DNA of 64,000 nucleotides from Moritella yayanosii (GTDB taxonomy: Bacteria > Pseudomonadota > Gammaproteobacteria > Enterobacterales > Moritellaceae): assembly GCF_900465055.1 (NCBI RefSeq), contig NZ_LS483250.1, positions 1,054,001 to 1,118,000 of the forward strand, given 5' to 3'. Each line of letters opens with the position of its first letter. Positions within the stretch are counted from its first letter, which is position 1. The notes beneath the pieces were generated by a model. That model saw nothing but the letters and a program-made list of their open reading frames with translations, made no database searches and was not told the DNA's origin. The translations under genes were made by a program, and so were the position numbers. This document shows, one piece after another, positions 45,738 through 55,957 of the stretch.

Positions 45738-48104
45738 TTATGCCGCGTTACTTTTTTCTTCTTCCAATTTAGCCAGTTCCGGTGACGCTACAACTTGCGT
45801 ATTACCACCAATTTTTAACAACCAAGCTAGTGCAGGTAATAAACACAATGCCCCCAGCATATTCCAAATAAACATGAAGGTGAGCATCAAGCCCATATCA
45901 GCCTGAAATTTAATTGGTGATAATACCCAAGTACATACACCAATAGCCAAGGTGACACCGGTAAACGCAACGGCTTTGCCCGTACTAGATAACGCATATT
46001 CATAAGCGTCTTGTAAATTATCGCCCATTTTTAAACGTGCAGACAGCTGACTATAGATATAAATACCATAATCCACACCAATACCCACACCAAGCGCAAT
46101 TACTGGCAAGGTAGCAACTTTAACGCCAATACCTAAGGTTGCCATTAAGGCTTGACCTAAAATAGACGTTAATGCCAGCGGCAAAATAATGCATATCAAG
46201 GTTTTTATCGAACGGAAGGTGAGAAAACAAAGCACCCCGACCACACCATATACCCACATCAACATTTGATATTGGGCTTTTTCAATCACGCTATTTGTCG
46301 CGGCTTCAATACCCGCATTACCCGCAGCCAAGGCGAAATTAACATTCTTGGTTTTATTGGCTTCAGTATAAGCGGTTATATCAGAAATTACCGTCTCAAG
46401 TGTATTTGCCTTATGATCATCAAGATAAATGATGAGCGGTAACATGCTACAGGTATTGTTCATAAACGCAGCTGGCGCCCGTCCTACAGCAGCATTAAGC
46501 ACTAATTGATTGGGACTTAAACCTTGCCATTTAGGGTTGCCTTCATTCATACCTACAATGGCTTTTTTGGCAATTGTAGCGACCGACAGGGTCGATTGCA
46601 CCCCAGGTATACCTTCGATATGCGCCTGTAATCGATTCACTGCATTCAACGTGTGGTAGCTGCTGCATTGCTCAACTGGTGTCTCAACCATTAATACCAT
46701 GATGTCCGTACTGGCTTGATAATTATTAGCAACATACGCATTATCTAGATTATAACGGCTATCTGCCCGTAATTCTGGCGCTCCAGCATCCAAGTCGCCA
46801 ATTTGCAGCGATTGCCCTTGATACAAACCAACGACAAGGCAAAACACACCAAATACCAGCACCCGTTTCGCCCATTTAGCATCCGCAAAACGGCTAAATA
46901 CAGTGACAATAAGTGGGGTCTTTGATTGTTCTGCTAATAAGTACTTAATACCTGCCGGAGAAACGCCGGTCCAAGACATCAAGATAGGTAACAGAACTAA
47001 ATTAGTTAATAAAATAACCGCGACACCAACACTGGCCGCAGTTGCTAGATCTTGAATAACCTGAATTTCAATTACATTTAAGGTAATAAAACCAAGTCCA
47101 TCACTTAACAATGCTATCAACCCCGGAATAGCTAATGCTCTAAATGCAAGGCGCGCCGCCTGTTCCGCTTTATTTCCAGCAGCCATATGCTGACCAATCG
47201 CACTAATCAGTTGCACACCATGACTTACCGCAATTGCAAAAACTAAAAACGGTACGAGCATTGAATAAGGATCAAGCCCTTGCCCAAGTAAATTAAGTAG
47301 CCCGAGTTGCCAGATAACTGCGACTAATGCACAAGTCACAGTTACAATCGTACTTCTTAAACAACGACTATATAAATACAACAAAACAAAAGTAATAACG
47401 ATTGCGGTAATAAAAAAGATAACCACTTCCGCCGCACCGGCAATAAGATCACCCACAACCTTAGCAAATCCGGTAATGTGGATCTTAACGCCATTAACTT
47501 CATACTTACTGCGAATATCTTCTAATGTAATAGACAATTGATTGTAATCTAATGGCTTACCAGTTTCAGGGTTGATGCTCATCAAGGGTAATAAAAATAC
47601 CGCCGATTTAAAATTATCACCAACCAAATAACCAACTTGTCCAGATAACATGACATTACGACGTAGTCTGTCTAGCGTTCGCTGGCTACCATCATAATCA
47701 TTCGGAATAACTGTACCACCAACAAAACCATCTTCAGTTACCTCCGCCCAAGTCACGTTTGAAGTCCAAATTGATTTCATTCCAGAGCGGTCCACGCCAG
47801 ATATAAAAAACAATTCATCATTCAATGCACGCATCTGTTCTTGAAATTCAGCATTAAAAATATCGCCGCGCTCATTCTCAATAACAACACGGACACTATT
47901 GCCTAAACTGGCCAACTCTTCTTTATAATTTAAGTAATTTTGAATATATTCGTGTTGTACTGGGATCATTTTCTCAAATGACGCACTGGGTCTCACCAAA
48001 CTTGCGTTATACGCCAAAAAAACGGTCAGCAATACGATCACTGCAAACACAATATATTTAAAACCAAATAACTGTTTCTCGATCCAAATAGTAAGTTTTT
48101 CCAT
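45738..48104 (-). CDS. RND-superfamily (MMPL-type) membrane transporter
   Basis: 788 residues with a duplicated RND layout: one helix near residue 20, a periplasmic loop, five clustered helices (about 230-400), one helix near 420, a second loop and five helices to the end (about 620-780). The segment VIALGVGIGVDYGIYIYS has the charged helix-4 motif of the proton relay. No adaptor or outer-membrane factor is encoded nearby, unlike drug efflux sets. It forms an operon with the Ycf48-like gene (1-bp gap). In other marine bacteria this pair is linked to lipid or sterol-type substrates; the substrate here is unknown. Confidence 0.85.
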   Translation of the reverse strand: MEKLTIWIEKQLFGFKYIVFAVIVLLTVFLAYNASLVRPSASFEKMIPVQHEYIQNYLNYKEELASLGNSVRVVIENERGDIFNAEFQEQMRALNDELFFISGVDRSGMKSIWTSNVTWAEVTEDGFVGGTVIPNDYDGSQRTLDRLRRNVMLSGQVGYLVGDNFKSAVFLLPLMSINPETGKPLDYNQLSITLEDIRSKYEVNGVKIHITGFAKVVGDLIAGAAEVVIFFITAIVITFVLLYLYSRCLRSTIVTVTCALVAVIWQLGLLNLLGQGLDPYSMLVPFLVFAIAVSHGVQLISAIGQHMAAGNKAEQAARLAFRALAIPGLIALLSDGLGFITLNVIEIQVIQDLATAASVGVAVILLTNLVLLPILMSWTGVSPAGIKYLLAEQSKTPLIVTVFSRFADAKWAKRVLVFGVFCLVVGLYQGQSLQIGDLDAGAPELRADSRYNLDNAYVANNYQASTDIMVLMVETPVEQCSSYHTLNAVNRLQAHIEGIPGVQSTLSVATIAKKAIVGMNEGNPKWQGLSPNQLVLNAAVGRAPAAFMNNTCSMLPLIIYLDDHKANTLETVISDITAYTEANKTKNVNFALAAGNAGIEAATNSVIEKAQYQMLMWVYGVVGVLCFLTFRSIKTLICIILPLALTSILGQALMATLGIGVKVATLPVIALGVGIGVDYGIYIYSQLSARLKMGDNLQDAYEYALSSTGKAVAFTGVTLAIGVCTWVLSPIKFQADMGLMLTFMFIWNMLGALCLLPALAWLLKIGGNTQVVASPELAKLEEEKSNAA

Positions 48105-48105
48105 A

Positions 48106-49290
48106 TTACTTCAGACCTCCCTGACCTAATTTACTTTTGCTACTTGCTTGCCAACCACGTAATCCTGTCGTGATCACATTATCATCGACAATTTTAACTG
48201 AAGTGATATCAATACGTTGATTATTTTTTGAGATGTTTTCGAAGGTATTACCGTTATAGACTAGCTTTAATCCACCAGCGCCAACTAATAACAGTTCTTG
48301 GTTATTGAGCCAATCAGCAGAAAAAATATGATTAGTCACACCGGTATCGAGGTGTTGCCAAGTCGCGCCTTGGTCTTGTGAAGCAAACATATTGCCTCGT
48401 AATCCATAACTATAAAGCGATGTACCGTTAACTTCGATACCAAATAAAGAACCAATATAATCGATGTTTAACGAACGCCAGTTCTGACCTTGATCTGAGG
48501 TTGCCATGCCCAAACCCGCTTCACCAACGATATAAATATTATTGTTATCATCTATCGTTAACGAATTAAGGTGAAACCCTTCTGGATTGGGTACTTGATA
48601 TCCTATATATTGCCAGTTTTCACCTCCATCTTTAGTCTCCAACATCGCGCCATAAGCACCAATAACAAGACCATAGTTTGCCGCGTTAAAGAGCACATCA
48701 AAAAACGCAATTTCAATACCCGAATTAACCGTTAAATCTTCTAATTTATACGACGCATCATCGAGTTGCATTTCAAGTTCATCAAGACTATCTTCATCGA
48801 TACCGGTACTCTGTGCCAGTTCAAACTCAGCCGTTAATAACGTAACTTGAACCTCTAAACTAGTTTTAAGCAAACCGGTTAATTGGATACCATCGAACAC
48901 CTTACTCCAATTATACCCACCATCTATTGTTTTTAATATGACCCCTTGATGACCTACTGCCCAAGCCACTTTATCATCAATAAACTCCACAGCCGTAATT
49001 GTCGTTTGTACGGGGACGTTAGCCTGAACCCAAGCTGAATCAAAATTCTCACGCACTAAAATACGACCGTATTCACCGACCATAATCTGACGCTGCTGGA
49101 AATGATCAATCTCTAAAAAAACACTTTTCTCTACAAGGTTATTCATTTCTGCTGCAACCTGTAACACATTATTGTCCACATAGTTGGTTGCTTTATTTAA
49201 CGCTTGCTCTTCGCTGGCACTGTGCACTGGTAAACTTAATGCACATAACAGCGCAAGCGATTTTTTATCCATACTTGACATTTTTATCAT
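48106..49290 (-). CDS. Ycf48-like beta-propeller protein
   Basis: 394 residues, exported (hydrophobic stretch LALLCALSLPVHS at about 12-24). It contains Ycf48/BNR propeller blades with the recurring DGGxNW/DQGxxW pattern: TIDGGYNWS, TKDGGENWQ, TSDQGQNWR and SQDQGATWQ. An acidic helical insert (about 150-185) interrupts the blades. AAGGGA precedes the ATG. It is co-transcribed with the RND transporter and may be its periplasmic partner. Not a photosystem factor here; only the fold is shared. Confidence 0.82.
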   Translation of the reverse strand: MIKMSSMDKKSLALLCALSLPVHSASEEQALNKATNYVDNNVLQVAAEMNNLVEKSVFLEIDHFQQRQIMVGEYGRILVRENFDSAWVQANVPVQTTITAVEFIDDKVAWAVGHQGVILKTIDGGYNWSKVFDGIQLTGLLKTSLEVQVTLLTAEFELAQSTGIDEDSLDELEMQLDDASYKLEDLTVNSGIEIAFFDVLFNAANYGLVIGAYGAMLETKDGGENWQYIGYQVPNPEGFHLNSLTIDDNNNIYIVGEAGLGMATSDQGQNWRSLNIDYIGSLFGIEVNGTSLYSYGLRGNMFASQDQGATWQHLDTGVTNHIFSADWLNNQELLLVGAGGLKLVYNGNTFENISKNNQRIDITSVKIVDDNVITTGLRGWQASSKSKLGQGGLK

Positions 49291-49403
49291 CTTAATCCCT
49301 TAAGTTTTCGAAGGTCTTCTCACTAAGACCTCAATTTTGTCATCAAATGGCAATCTATTTACCGCTTGGTATAACCAATTCTGCCGTGCGCATTAACGGT
49401 TAT

Positions 49404-50423
49404 TTACGAATGGCAATGTTCTCCTCGATAAACGCCGGGAGTCACACCTTTCCAACGTTTAAAAGCACGAGAAAAATTAGCCACATTAGAAAAACCTAAC
49501 AGGTAGCTTATTTCCCCCAGCGATAAACGATTTTGATTTAAGTGCTGTTCAGCCGTTGTTTGGCGAATATTTTCAACTAAATCTTTATAACTTGTACCAG
49601 AATCATTCAATTTACGCTGTAAGCTACGTTGACTAAAGTTCAACTTTTCCGCCACAAAATCAATATTGGGTACACCCGTCGCCATCAACGATACTACTTC
49701 TGAACGAACTTGGCTGACCACATTATTACAATCAAGGCTGGCAAGATAATCATCTGCCGCTTTATCATTCAGCAAAATAAGATCAGGTGCAAAATTTGGT
49801 AGTCGTTTTAATAACAGTTCACGATCCATCACTAACATAGGTTGACTGGAGTTGAACACAACCGTACAGCCGGTATAGGCTTCAAATTGGTCAATACAAC
49901 GTGCATCAGCGGTCGTATACATTTTGACTGGAGCAAAGCCCGGATTCGAAAGATCACGGCATATTTTGATGATAGATAGCAACATCGTTAATTCGAGTTG
50001 CGAGCCAATACGATTGATATTATCAGCAGACACATTGAGGTTTAGCCCAAGGTAACAGTACTGTTCATCTTCTGTTAAATTAATCCGACAGGTACTACTA
50101 AGCACCCGATCATAATGAACTAAACGGATAAATGCGTCTTGTAATGATGATGATGCTTGCAGTGCATAGCCTAACGCATGAAATGTGGTCGCAACGATGC
50201 ATTGACTCACTTTAATCGGTAAAAGTGGATCATCCGTCAGTGTGACGGATTGTTCGAATAGTTTATTACACAGGCTAACAGGGACACGACTACCTACGTT
50301 GGTTATTTCATCAATGCAAACATCTGATTTTGATAGCAGTTCGAACGGTTCTATACCTTTCCACAATAACGCTTTATAGAGAGCAACTAACCAGCCTCCA
50401 ATAACATCCCCTTGACCATCCAT
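49404..50423 (-). CDS. AraC-family transcriptional regulator
   Basis: 339 residues. The N-terminal arabinose-binding-like ligand domain (about 15-210; CIVATTFHALGYALQASSSLQDAFIRL) is of the OruR/ArgR-like AraC class with an all-helical sensor. The C-terminal AraC double helix-turn-helix (about 235-335) has FSQRSLQRKLNDSGTSYKD and EISYLLGFSNVANFSRAFKRW. AGGAG lies 8 nt before the ATG. It is upstream of and co-oriented with the Ycf48/RND pair, so probably their regulator; its effector is unknown. Confidence 0.9.
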   Translation of the reverse strand: MDGQGDVIGGWLVALYKALLWKGIEPFELLSKSDVCIDEITNVGSRVPVSLCNKLFEQSVTLTDDPLLPIKVSQCIVATTFHALGYALQASSSLQDAFIRLVHYDRVLSSTCRINLTEDEQYCYLGLNLNVSADNINRIGSQLELTMLLSIIKICRDLSNPGFAPVKMYTTADARCIDQFEAYTGCTVVFNSSQPMLVMDRELLLKRLPNFAPDLILLNDKAADDYLASLDCNNVVSQVRSEVVSLMATGVPNIDFVAEKLNFSQRSLQRKLNDSGTSYKDLVENIRQTTAEQHLNQNRLSLGEISYLLGFSNVANFSRAFKRWKGVTPGVYRGEHCHS

Positions 50424-50623
50424 TGCCAGCGCTCCTTTGCTTATATACCTGTCACTTCATTCATTATGGCTTAAGATAGGACATGTATCTTAATTAAACC
50501 TGAACACATAGAACAAATATTTCACATGAGCAACATATTGGCAACATATTTAATGCAAAAGTAGGAGCTCCGCATCATAATAATTCAAACGTTTAATTTA
50601 ATTATCATAAAGGTATTAAATAA

Positions 50624-52000
50624 CTAAAGGATCTCGCTAAATACATCCGCCGCTTCAATGTCAAGAATACCAGAACGGTTCACTGTTATTTTATGACGTT
50701 GATAAACAACTTTAGCGCTGTCATCGTGCAAACCAACAACGACATTAACTTGATAACGTCTTTCAATCTGTTCTTTAGTTATTTTACCGTCGTTTTCTGC
50801 ATATACAGCACCCGTACCGCGTTCTAGAAAACGGATCAAAGGTCTAACACTAAAATAAATCTGTTCTTGGATCCGATCATAACCCGCTTGGAAGCCTTTA
50901 TTACTTACCTTCGTATCTAATCGATAGTGTAACAAAATTGATTCTTGCTTATTTTGCGGTCGACGACGATACAAAACGTCACGCACAACCGCAGGTAATT
51001 TACTCTGATTAATATAATCAAGCCATACGCGTTGCTTTGAAATAACTTGCTTATTTGATGTATCAATAAGCAACCGTGACCACTTTGGTCGACCTTTACG
51101 GATCCAACGCCATAACGTATTGTTGAATTCATCTTTAAAGATCTCTCTGAAACCATAAATAACCGACAACACACCAATCAACGCATAGGTCAGTCCTTTT
51201 AACTCACCTTGAGCAAAAAGTATGAGCGTTAATACGATCACCATCACCAAGGACGTTGCTGCACCTTTAACGATTTTTTTCTGATGTTTGCCCAACTGTT
51301 GAGTTTCTTCTTTAAAAATCACACCATGCTCGATCAATCGACGTAATAAACGCATTTTATTGGCGATTCGATTGGGGTCTAACAAGGTATTTGCAGAATT
51401 ATAACTATGTTCTAAGCGATACTTAGCTTCACCGCGACAAAAACCAATAACTTCCGCACGTTCATCAAGAAAATCATTGCTCTTTTTACGCTTGGATAAT
51501 GCCTTATAACAGCACTGCTCGCTGAACCATGAAAGGTAGTTGTCAACGTTGTTAAAATAGGCTCTTAGTTTTTCATCGGCAGGTGCATTACGGCGAAATT
51601 TTTTGATAATTGATTTAGCGACATCAACTAATTCGATCAAAGCTAAATAAAATAATTGCGGCTCAATTTGCTGCTGAATATTGCGGATGTCTTTTTCAAA
51701 GGCTTTAGCAAATTGATACGCAAACAAATTCAAATTCACACGATACTCATCAGGAGAACGTTTCATTCGACTGGCAAAACGGCTTTGTACTAATGGCAGG
51801 TGTAAACCCTCTGAATAATACGCTCGCTTACCTTGAATTCCACGGTAAAAATAATCTTCTTCCGTTAACGTTTGCGGATTAATGCCCATCTCGTTAGGTA
51901 GCAAAAAATACACGTCTACACGACGATAGCCACCTTGAGGTATAAGATGGTTAAGTTTAAATGATAATTTATCTTCTTGTTTTAAAACAATCTTAGCCAC
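50624..52000 (-). CDS. Conserved-type membrane protein of unknown function
   Basis: 458 residues from a GTG start; I do not recognise the family. Highly charged soluble N-terminal half (about 1-240), two adjacent hydrophobic helices at about 248-290 (SLVMVIVLTLILFAQG and LTYALIGVLSVIYGF), then a basic C-terminal half with YRRRPQNK and an end rich in V and I that looks like beta strands. No enzyme motif or signal peptide seen. The termini would both face the cytoplasm. Monocistronic between the AraC gene and bioD. Confidence 0.7.
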   Translation of the reverse strand: MAKIVLKQEDKLSFKLNHLIPQGGYRRVDVYFLLPNEMGINPQTLTEEDYFYRGIQGKRAYYSEGLHLPLVQSRFASRMKRSPDEYRVNLNLFAYQFAKAFEKDIRNIQQQIEPQLFYLALIELVDVAKSIIKKFRRNAPADEKLRAYFNNVDNYLSWFSEQCCYKALSKRKKSNDFLDERAEVIGFCRGEAKYRLEHSYNSANTLLDPNRIANKMRLLRRLIEHGVIFKEETQQLGKHQKKIVKGAATSLVMVIVLTLILFAQGELKGLTYALIGVLSVIYGFREIFKDEFNNTLWRWIRKGRPKWSRLLIDTSNKQVISKQRVWLDYINQSKLPAVVRDVLYRRRPQNKQESILLHYRLDTKVSNKGFQAGYDRIQEQIYFSVRPLIRFLERGTGAVYAENDGKITKEQIERRYQVNVVVGLHDDSAKVVYQRHKITVNRSGILDIEAADVFSEIL

Positions 52001-52119
52001 GCCTTATCTGTCCTTTAATTATTACACGTACTCCTGCATCACGTCATAAATACCCACCAGTAAATATAGTCTGAGTACCTCTGTATTGTGGGGCATTTTG
52101 TGACTCAGTATATTATCCT

Positions 52120-52818
52120 TTACAACGACAAATAAGAAGTTAAATTCAGATAGTTAGCTGATTTTTCATTTTTCTCTTCTATTGATGTAAAATAAGGCAT
52201 TTCACCCATCAATGGCGCTGATAATGCCACCGTTAATGTGTCGATCATGTCATCATAATTAGCAATATCCGCGGAGAGACTGTTGGCAATCCAACCAACC
52301 AAATTTGCGTCTGAATGCAGGATCGCTTGTGCCGATAATATCGCATGGTTCAAACAGCCTAACTTGATCCCTACTACAAGAATAACATCTAACTTATTTT
52401 CAGCTACCCAGGATGAAAAATAGTGCCGATTATCAATAGGAAGGTGCCAGCCACCAGCGCCTTCGATCACCATAACGTCAATGTAATCTGGCACTTGATT
52501 AACTGACGCGTCCACTAACGCCAAATCAATAGACTCACCCTGTTTAAGTGCAGCGATATGTGGGGCAATCGGTTCTTGATAAGCAATAGGGTTAACAATT
52601 TGATAAGCTAATTGATGCGAGGCATGCTGTTGTAATAACAATGCATCTTCATTCCGCAATCCCGTCGATGTTAATTCACACCCCGCAGCAATTGGCTTCA
52701 AACCAACCGTTTTTAAACCTAAATTATTCGCGTAGTCCAGCACAGCACAACTAACCACAGTTTTACCGACATCAGTATCAGTACCGGTAATAAATATTTT
52801 TTTTGTCTTATTTGTCAT
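52120..52818 (-). CDS. bioD: Dethiobiotin synthetase
   Basis: A protein of about 232 residues that closes the ureido ring with ATP and CO2. P-loop GTDTDVGKTVVS (about 12-23), GLKPIAAGC and EGAGGWHLPI are diagnostic. I start at ATG 52818 with AAGG 6 nt upstream; the frame extends one codon to TTG. Last gene of bioBFCD. Confidence 0.96.
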   Translation of the reverse strand: MTNKTKKIFITGTDTDVGKTVVSCAVLDYANNLGLKTVGLKPIAAGCELTSTGLRNEDALLLQQHASHQLAYQIVNPIAYQEPIAPHIAALKQGESIDLALVDASVNQVPDYIDVMVIEGAGGWHLPIDNRHYFSSWVAENKLDVILVVGIKLGCLNHAILSAQAILHSDANLVGWIANSLSADIANYDDMIDTLTVALSAPLMGEMPYFTSIEEKNEKSANYLNLTSYLSL

Positions 52819-52855
52819 CAATGACCTTGTATACTATTTCTTAAATTCAGCTGTC

Positions 52856-53641
52856 TTAACGTTTACACAGTAAGCAATAAGCGAGTTTATAACTAAGTGG
52901 TAACAACCCTTGATTGCCCCGTAATGTTTCGTAGTTAGCTTTAAATGCTCTTAGCTCACCTCGCGTCGTCGGTTTTGAATTTTTATCATGTACGAGATTA
53001 GCGCCAATGCCTTTCAGGCTGTGCATGACTTCTTTTACACTAGAGTAATACATCGTTTGTATTTCAACGTGGAAGATTTCGACACTTAAACCTGATTTTA
53101 ATAACGCCGCTTTAATTTCGCCTTCCGACAGAAAACGATTTACATGGCGATGTGCGTTAACCGTTGACCATGATAGGGTTAATTCATCAAGGCTACCCGC
53201 TACTAAGGTGCTAAATAGCATTAAGCCCCCTGGTTTTAAACAACGCGATACTTCAATTAACGGCACAGCTAAATCATCACACCACTGCAATGCCAGATTA
53301 GATACACACAAATCAATACTATTCGACGGTAATGGTAACGCCTCCGCATCACCATTCAACCAATAAGTCGGTATCGTTAATTGATGATGTGCTTGAGCGT
53401 GAGCAAGCATGCCAAAAGACAAATCAACCGCAATTAACTGCTTACTACACTTCGCTAATACGGGTAATAATGCACCGCTGCCACAACCGAGATCGACCGT
53501 CGTGTTATAAGCACGATCATTAACACTATGGGGTAAATATTGTAATAAAATATCACTGGACAAGCGCTGTAATATGGCATGTTGATCATAACTTGTCGCA
53601 GCTTTACTAAAACAACGGGCGACAGCATGTTTGTCAATCAT
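52856..53641 (-). CDS. bioC: Malonyl-ACP O-methyltransferase BioC
   Basis: 261 residues. Methylates malonyl-ACP to disguise it for pimelate chain building. VARCFSKAATSYDQHAILQ at the N-terminus is typical of BioC, followed by the SAM motif VDLGCGSGALLPVL (about 48-61) and SNLALQWCDDL. It overlaps bioF by 4 nt. Confidence 0.95.
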   Translation of the reverse strand: MIDKHAVARCFSKAATSYDQHAILQRLSSDILLQYLPHSVNDRAYNTTVDLGCGSGALLPVLAKCSKQLIAVDLSFGMLAHAQAHHQLTIPTYWLNGDAEALPLPSNSIDLCVSNLALQWCDDLAVPLIEVSRCLKPGGLMLFSTLVAGSLDELTLSWSTVNAHRHVNRFLSEGEIKAALLKSGLSVEIFHVEIQTMYYSSVKEVMHSLKGIGANLVHDKNSKPTTRGELRAFKANYETLRGNQGLLPLSYKLAYCLLCKR

Positions 53642-54783
53642 GAAGCACCGCCATTATTTATATTTAACGCTTCTTGCAGCCGAGTCAGTAATAAATCAAT
53701 ATCTTCAATACTATGATTAGCTGATAACGTAATACGTAAACGTGATGTACCTTGCGGTACCGTCGGCGGGCGAATCGCTTTAACCAATAGGCCTTTACTC
53801 GCAAGGTACTGACTTATTTTTATCGCCTTGCTCGCATCGCCAATAATAAGTGGTTGAATAGCGCTATCCGATGGCATTAAGGTAATGTTACGTAAAAAAC
53901 ATTGTTGCTTAAAATAACAAATAAGTTGATTTAAATGCACAACTCGCCATGTTTCTGTCAGCATGATCGTTAACGCTTTATCTATACATAGCGCCATTGC
54001 AGCTGGCATTGCGGTCGAATAAATATAAGGTTTCGAAAAGTTAACTAAATATTCGATAACGTCTTTCGAAGCAGCCACAAATGCCCCTGATACCCCCACA
54101 GCTTTACCAAACGTTGCCATATATAAATCAACATCACTGGCTAATAAACCATGCTGTTTAAGGCTATTTTGTCCCTGCGGTAAGACCCCAAAACCATGTG
54201 CATCATCGACCAACAACCAGCTGTCATGGGCTTTGCATTGCTGACTAATCGCACGTAAATCTGACATATCACCATCCATGCTAAACACACCTTCTGTAAC
54301 AACCAGTGAGTTGGCATGCTTAGGGCGATAATGAGTTAGGATTTGAGCCAGGTGCCCACTGTCATTATGCTTAAACCGTTTCATGGTTGCTGGTGAATAA
54401 ACCCCCGCTTCAATTAATGAAGCATGATTGAGCTTATCCTGGATCAGCAAATCATTTTTATTTAACAAGGCTTTGATTAACGCTTGGTTCGCACTGTAGC
54501 CAGAGTTAAATAATAAACTTGATTCATAACCCGTTATGTCAGCTAACTTTTCTTCTAGTGCAGCATGAGCAGGAGTATAACCCGTCACTAACGCAGAACC
54601 ACCGCTACCAACGCCATGCTCGCTTGCGCCACGCTGCCATGCCGCAATAACATCAGGGTGTTTAGAAAGTCCTAAATAATCATTAGCGGAGAAATTAATC
54701 GCCTCATTACTTACCGCCCGCGTGCGTAACAGAGATTGTGTTTGCTGCTGGCGTAATGCTTGGGTAATGAATTCAAAAGCCAT
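53638..54783 (-). CDS. bioF: 8-amino-7-oxononanoate synthase
   Basis: 381 residues. PLP enzyme joining pimeloyl-ACP and alanine. FSANDYLGLSKHP, GSGGSALVTGY, DDAHGFGVL and TFGKAVGVSGAFV (PLP lysine) are visible. It shares one base with the bioB stop and overlaps bioC by 4 nt. Confidence 0.97.
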   Translation of the reverse strand: MAFEFITQALRQQQTQSLLRTRAVSNEAINFSANDYLGLSKHPDVIAAWQRGASEHGVGSGGSALVTGYTPAHAALEEKLADITGYESSLLFNSGYSANQALIKALLNKNDLLIQDKLNHASLIEAGVYSPATMKRFKHNDSGHLAQILTHYRPKHANSLVVTEGVFSMDGDMSDLRAISQQCKAHDSWLLVDDAHGFGVLPQGQNSLKQHGLLASDVDLYMATFGKAVGVSGAFVAASKDVIEYLVNFSKPYIYSTAMPAAMALCIDKALTIMLTETWRVVHLNQLICYFKQQCFLRNITLMPSDSAIQPLIIGDASKAIKISQYLASKGLLVKAIRPPTVPQGTSRLRITLSANHSIEDIDLLLTRLQEALNINNGGAS

Positions 54784-55865
54784 TAATGTGCAACACTCGT
54801 CGTATCAGCATGCTTTGTATCAACCGTTGTCGCGTCATAAAACAGTGACGGTGACGCCTGCTCTGCTATTTCATCGAGTAACTGCGCGGATTGTGCTTCA
54901 TCACTGGCTTCACGGATACGTGCAGGATGCAATCCAAGTTTCTTAAATAAACGCTTATCACTGTCTTCATCCGGATTGTCCGTCGTTAACAATTTACAAC
55001 CATAAAAGATTGAATTAGCACCGGCCATAAAGCAAAGTGCTTGCGTTTGTTCGCTCATCGTCTCACGACCAGCAGATAAACGGACATACGATTTAGGCAT
55101 TAATATACGTGCAGTAGCTATGGTACGTACAAACTCTATTTCGTCTAAATCGGGTGTATCTGCAAGCGGTGTTCCTGCCACTTTAACTAACATGTTAATT
55201 GGCACACTTTCAGGGTGGTGCGCTAGGTTAGCCAGTGATTTGAGTAGACCAATACGATCAAGTTGTTGCTCACCCATGCCAACGATACCGCCAGAGCATA
55301 CTTTCATGCCAGCTTCACGCACATGATCTAAGGTATCTAAACGGTCTTGATAAGTACGCGTGGTAATAATTTGTTCATAATACTCTTCAGACGTATCAAG
55401 ATTATGGTTGTAATAGTCTAAGCCCGCTGCAGAAAGAGATTGTGCTTGTTCCGGCGCTAACATGCCTAACGTCATGCAAGTTTCCAGTCCCATGGCTTTA
55501 ACGCCTTTCACCATATCAATTAAATACGGCATATCACGCTTATGGGGATGTTTCCAAGCAGCCCCCATACAAAAACGACTGGCGCCATTCTCTTTCGCTT
55601 CGGCAGCGCGTTTAAGCACTATTTCTACTTGCATCAAGCGTTCTTTCTCAATACCCGTTGTATAACGTGCGCTCTGTGGGCAGTACTTACAATCCTCCGG
55701 ACAAGCACCGGTCTTGATTGATAACAGCGTACTGATTTGCACACTGTTTGGATCAAAATTCTGACGATGCACCGTTTGAGCCTGAAACATCAAATCATTA
55801 AACGGTTGGTTAAATAGTGCTTCAATCTCATCAACTTGCCAATCATGGCGAACGCTGTTAGTCAT
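54783..55865 (-). CDS. bioB: Biotin synthase
   Basis: 360 residues. Radical SAM enzyme inserting sulfur into dethiobiotin. [16 protein letters not shown] carries the radical-SAM CxxxCxxC (about 53-60). [11 protein letters not shown] and [10 protein letters not shown] are family blocks. First gene of bioBFCD, divergent from bioA across a 91-bp control region. Confidence 0.98.
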   Translation of the reverse strand: MTNSVRHDWQVDEIEALFNQPFNDLMFQAQTVHRQNFDPNSVQISTLLSIKTGACPEDCKYCPQSARYTTGIEKERLMQVEIVLKRAAEAKENGASRFCMGAAWKHPHKRDMPYLIDMVKGVKAMGLETCMTLGMLAPEQAQSLSAAGLDYYNHNLDTSEEYYEQIITTRTYQDRLDTLDHVREAGMKVCSGGIVGMGEQQLDRIGLLKSLANLAHHPESVPINMLVKVAGTPLADTPDLDEIEFVRTIATARILMPKSYVRLSAGRETMSEQTQALCFMAGANSIFYGCKLLTTDNPDEDSDKRLFKKLGLHPARIREASDEAQSAQLLDEIAEQASPSLFYDATTVDTKHADTTSVAH

Positions 55866-55924
55866 TTAAAATCCTTTATTTGAATTTGTGCTTAAACTCG
55901 ATTAGTCTATCCAGCATAGCCGCA

Positions 55925-55957
55925 AGGTCAACCCAATACCAAACCCAAGGTTTACAA
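55925..55957. promoter_or_regulatory. BirA-type biotin operator overlapping the bioA start
   Basis: The right half GGTTTACAA (55949-55957) is a perfect match to the BirA half-site, and the left half AGGTCAACC (55925-55933) matches 6 of 9. The spacing is 15 bp, the same as in the E. coli bio operator. The last A is the A of the bioA ATG, and the half-site includes part of the AAGG ribosome-binding site. Confidence 0.8.
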
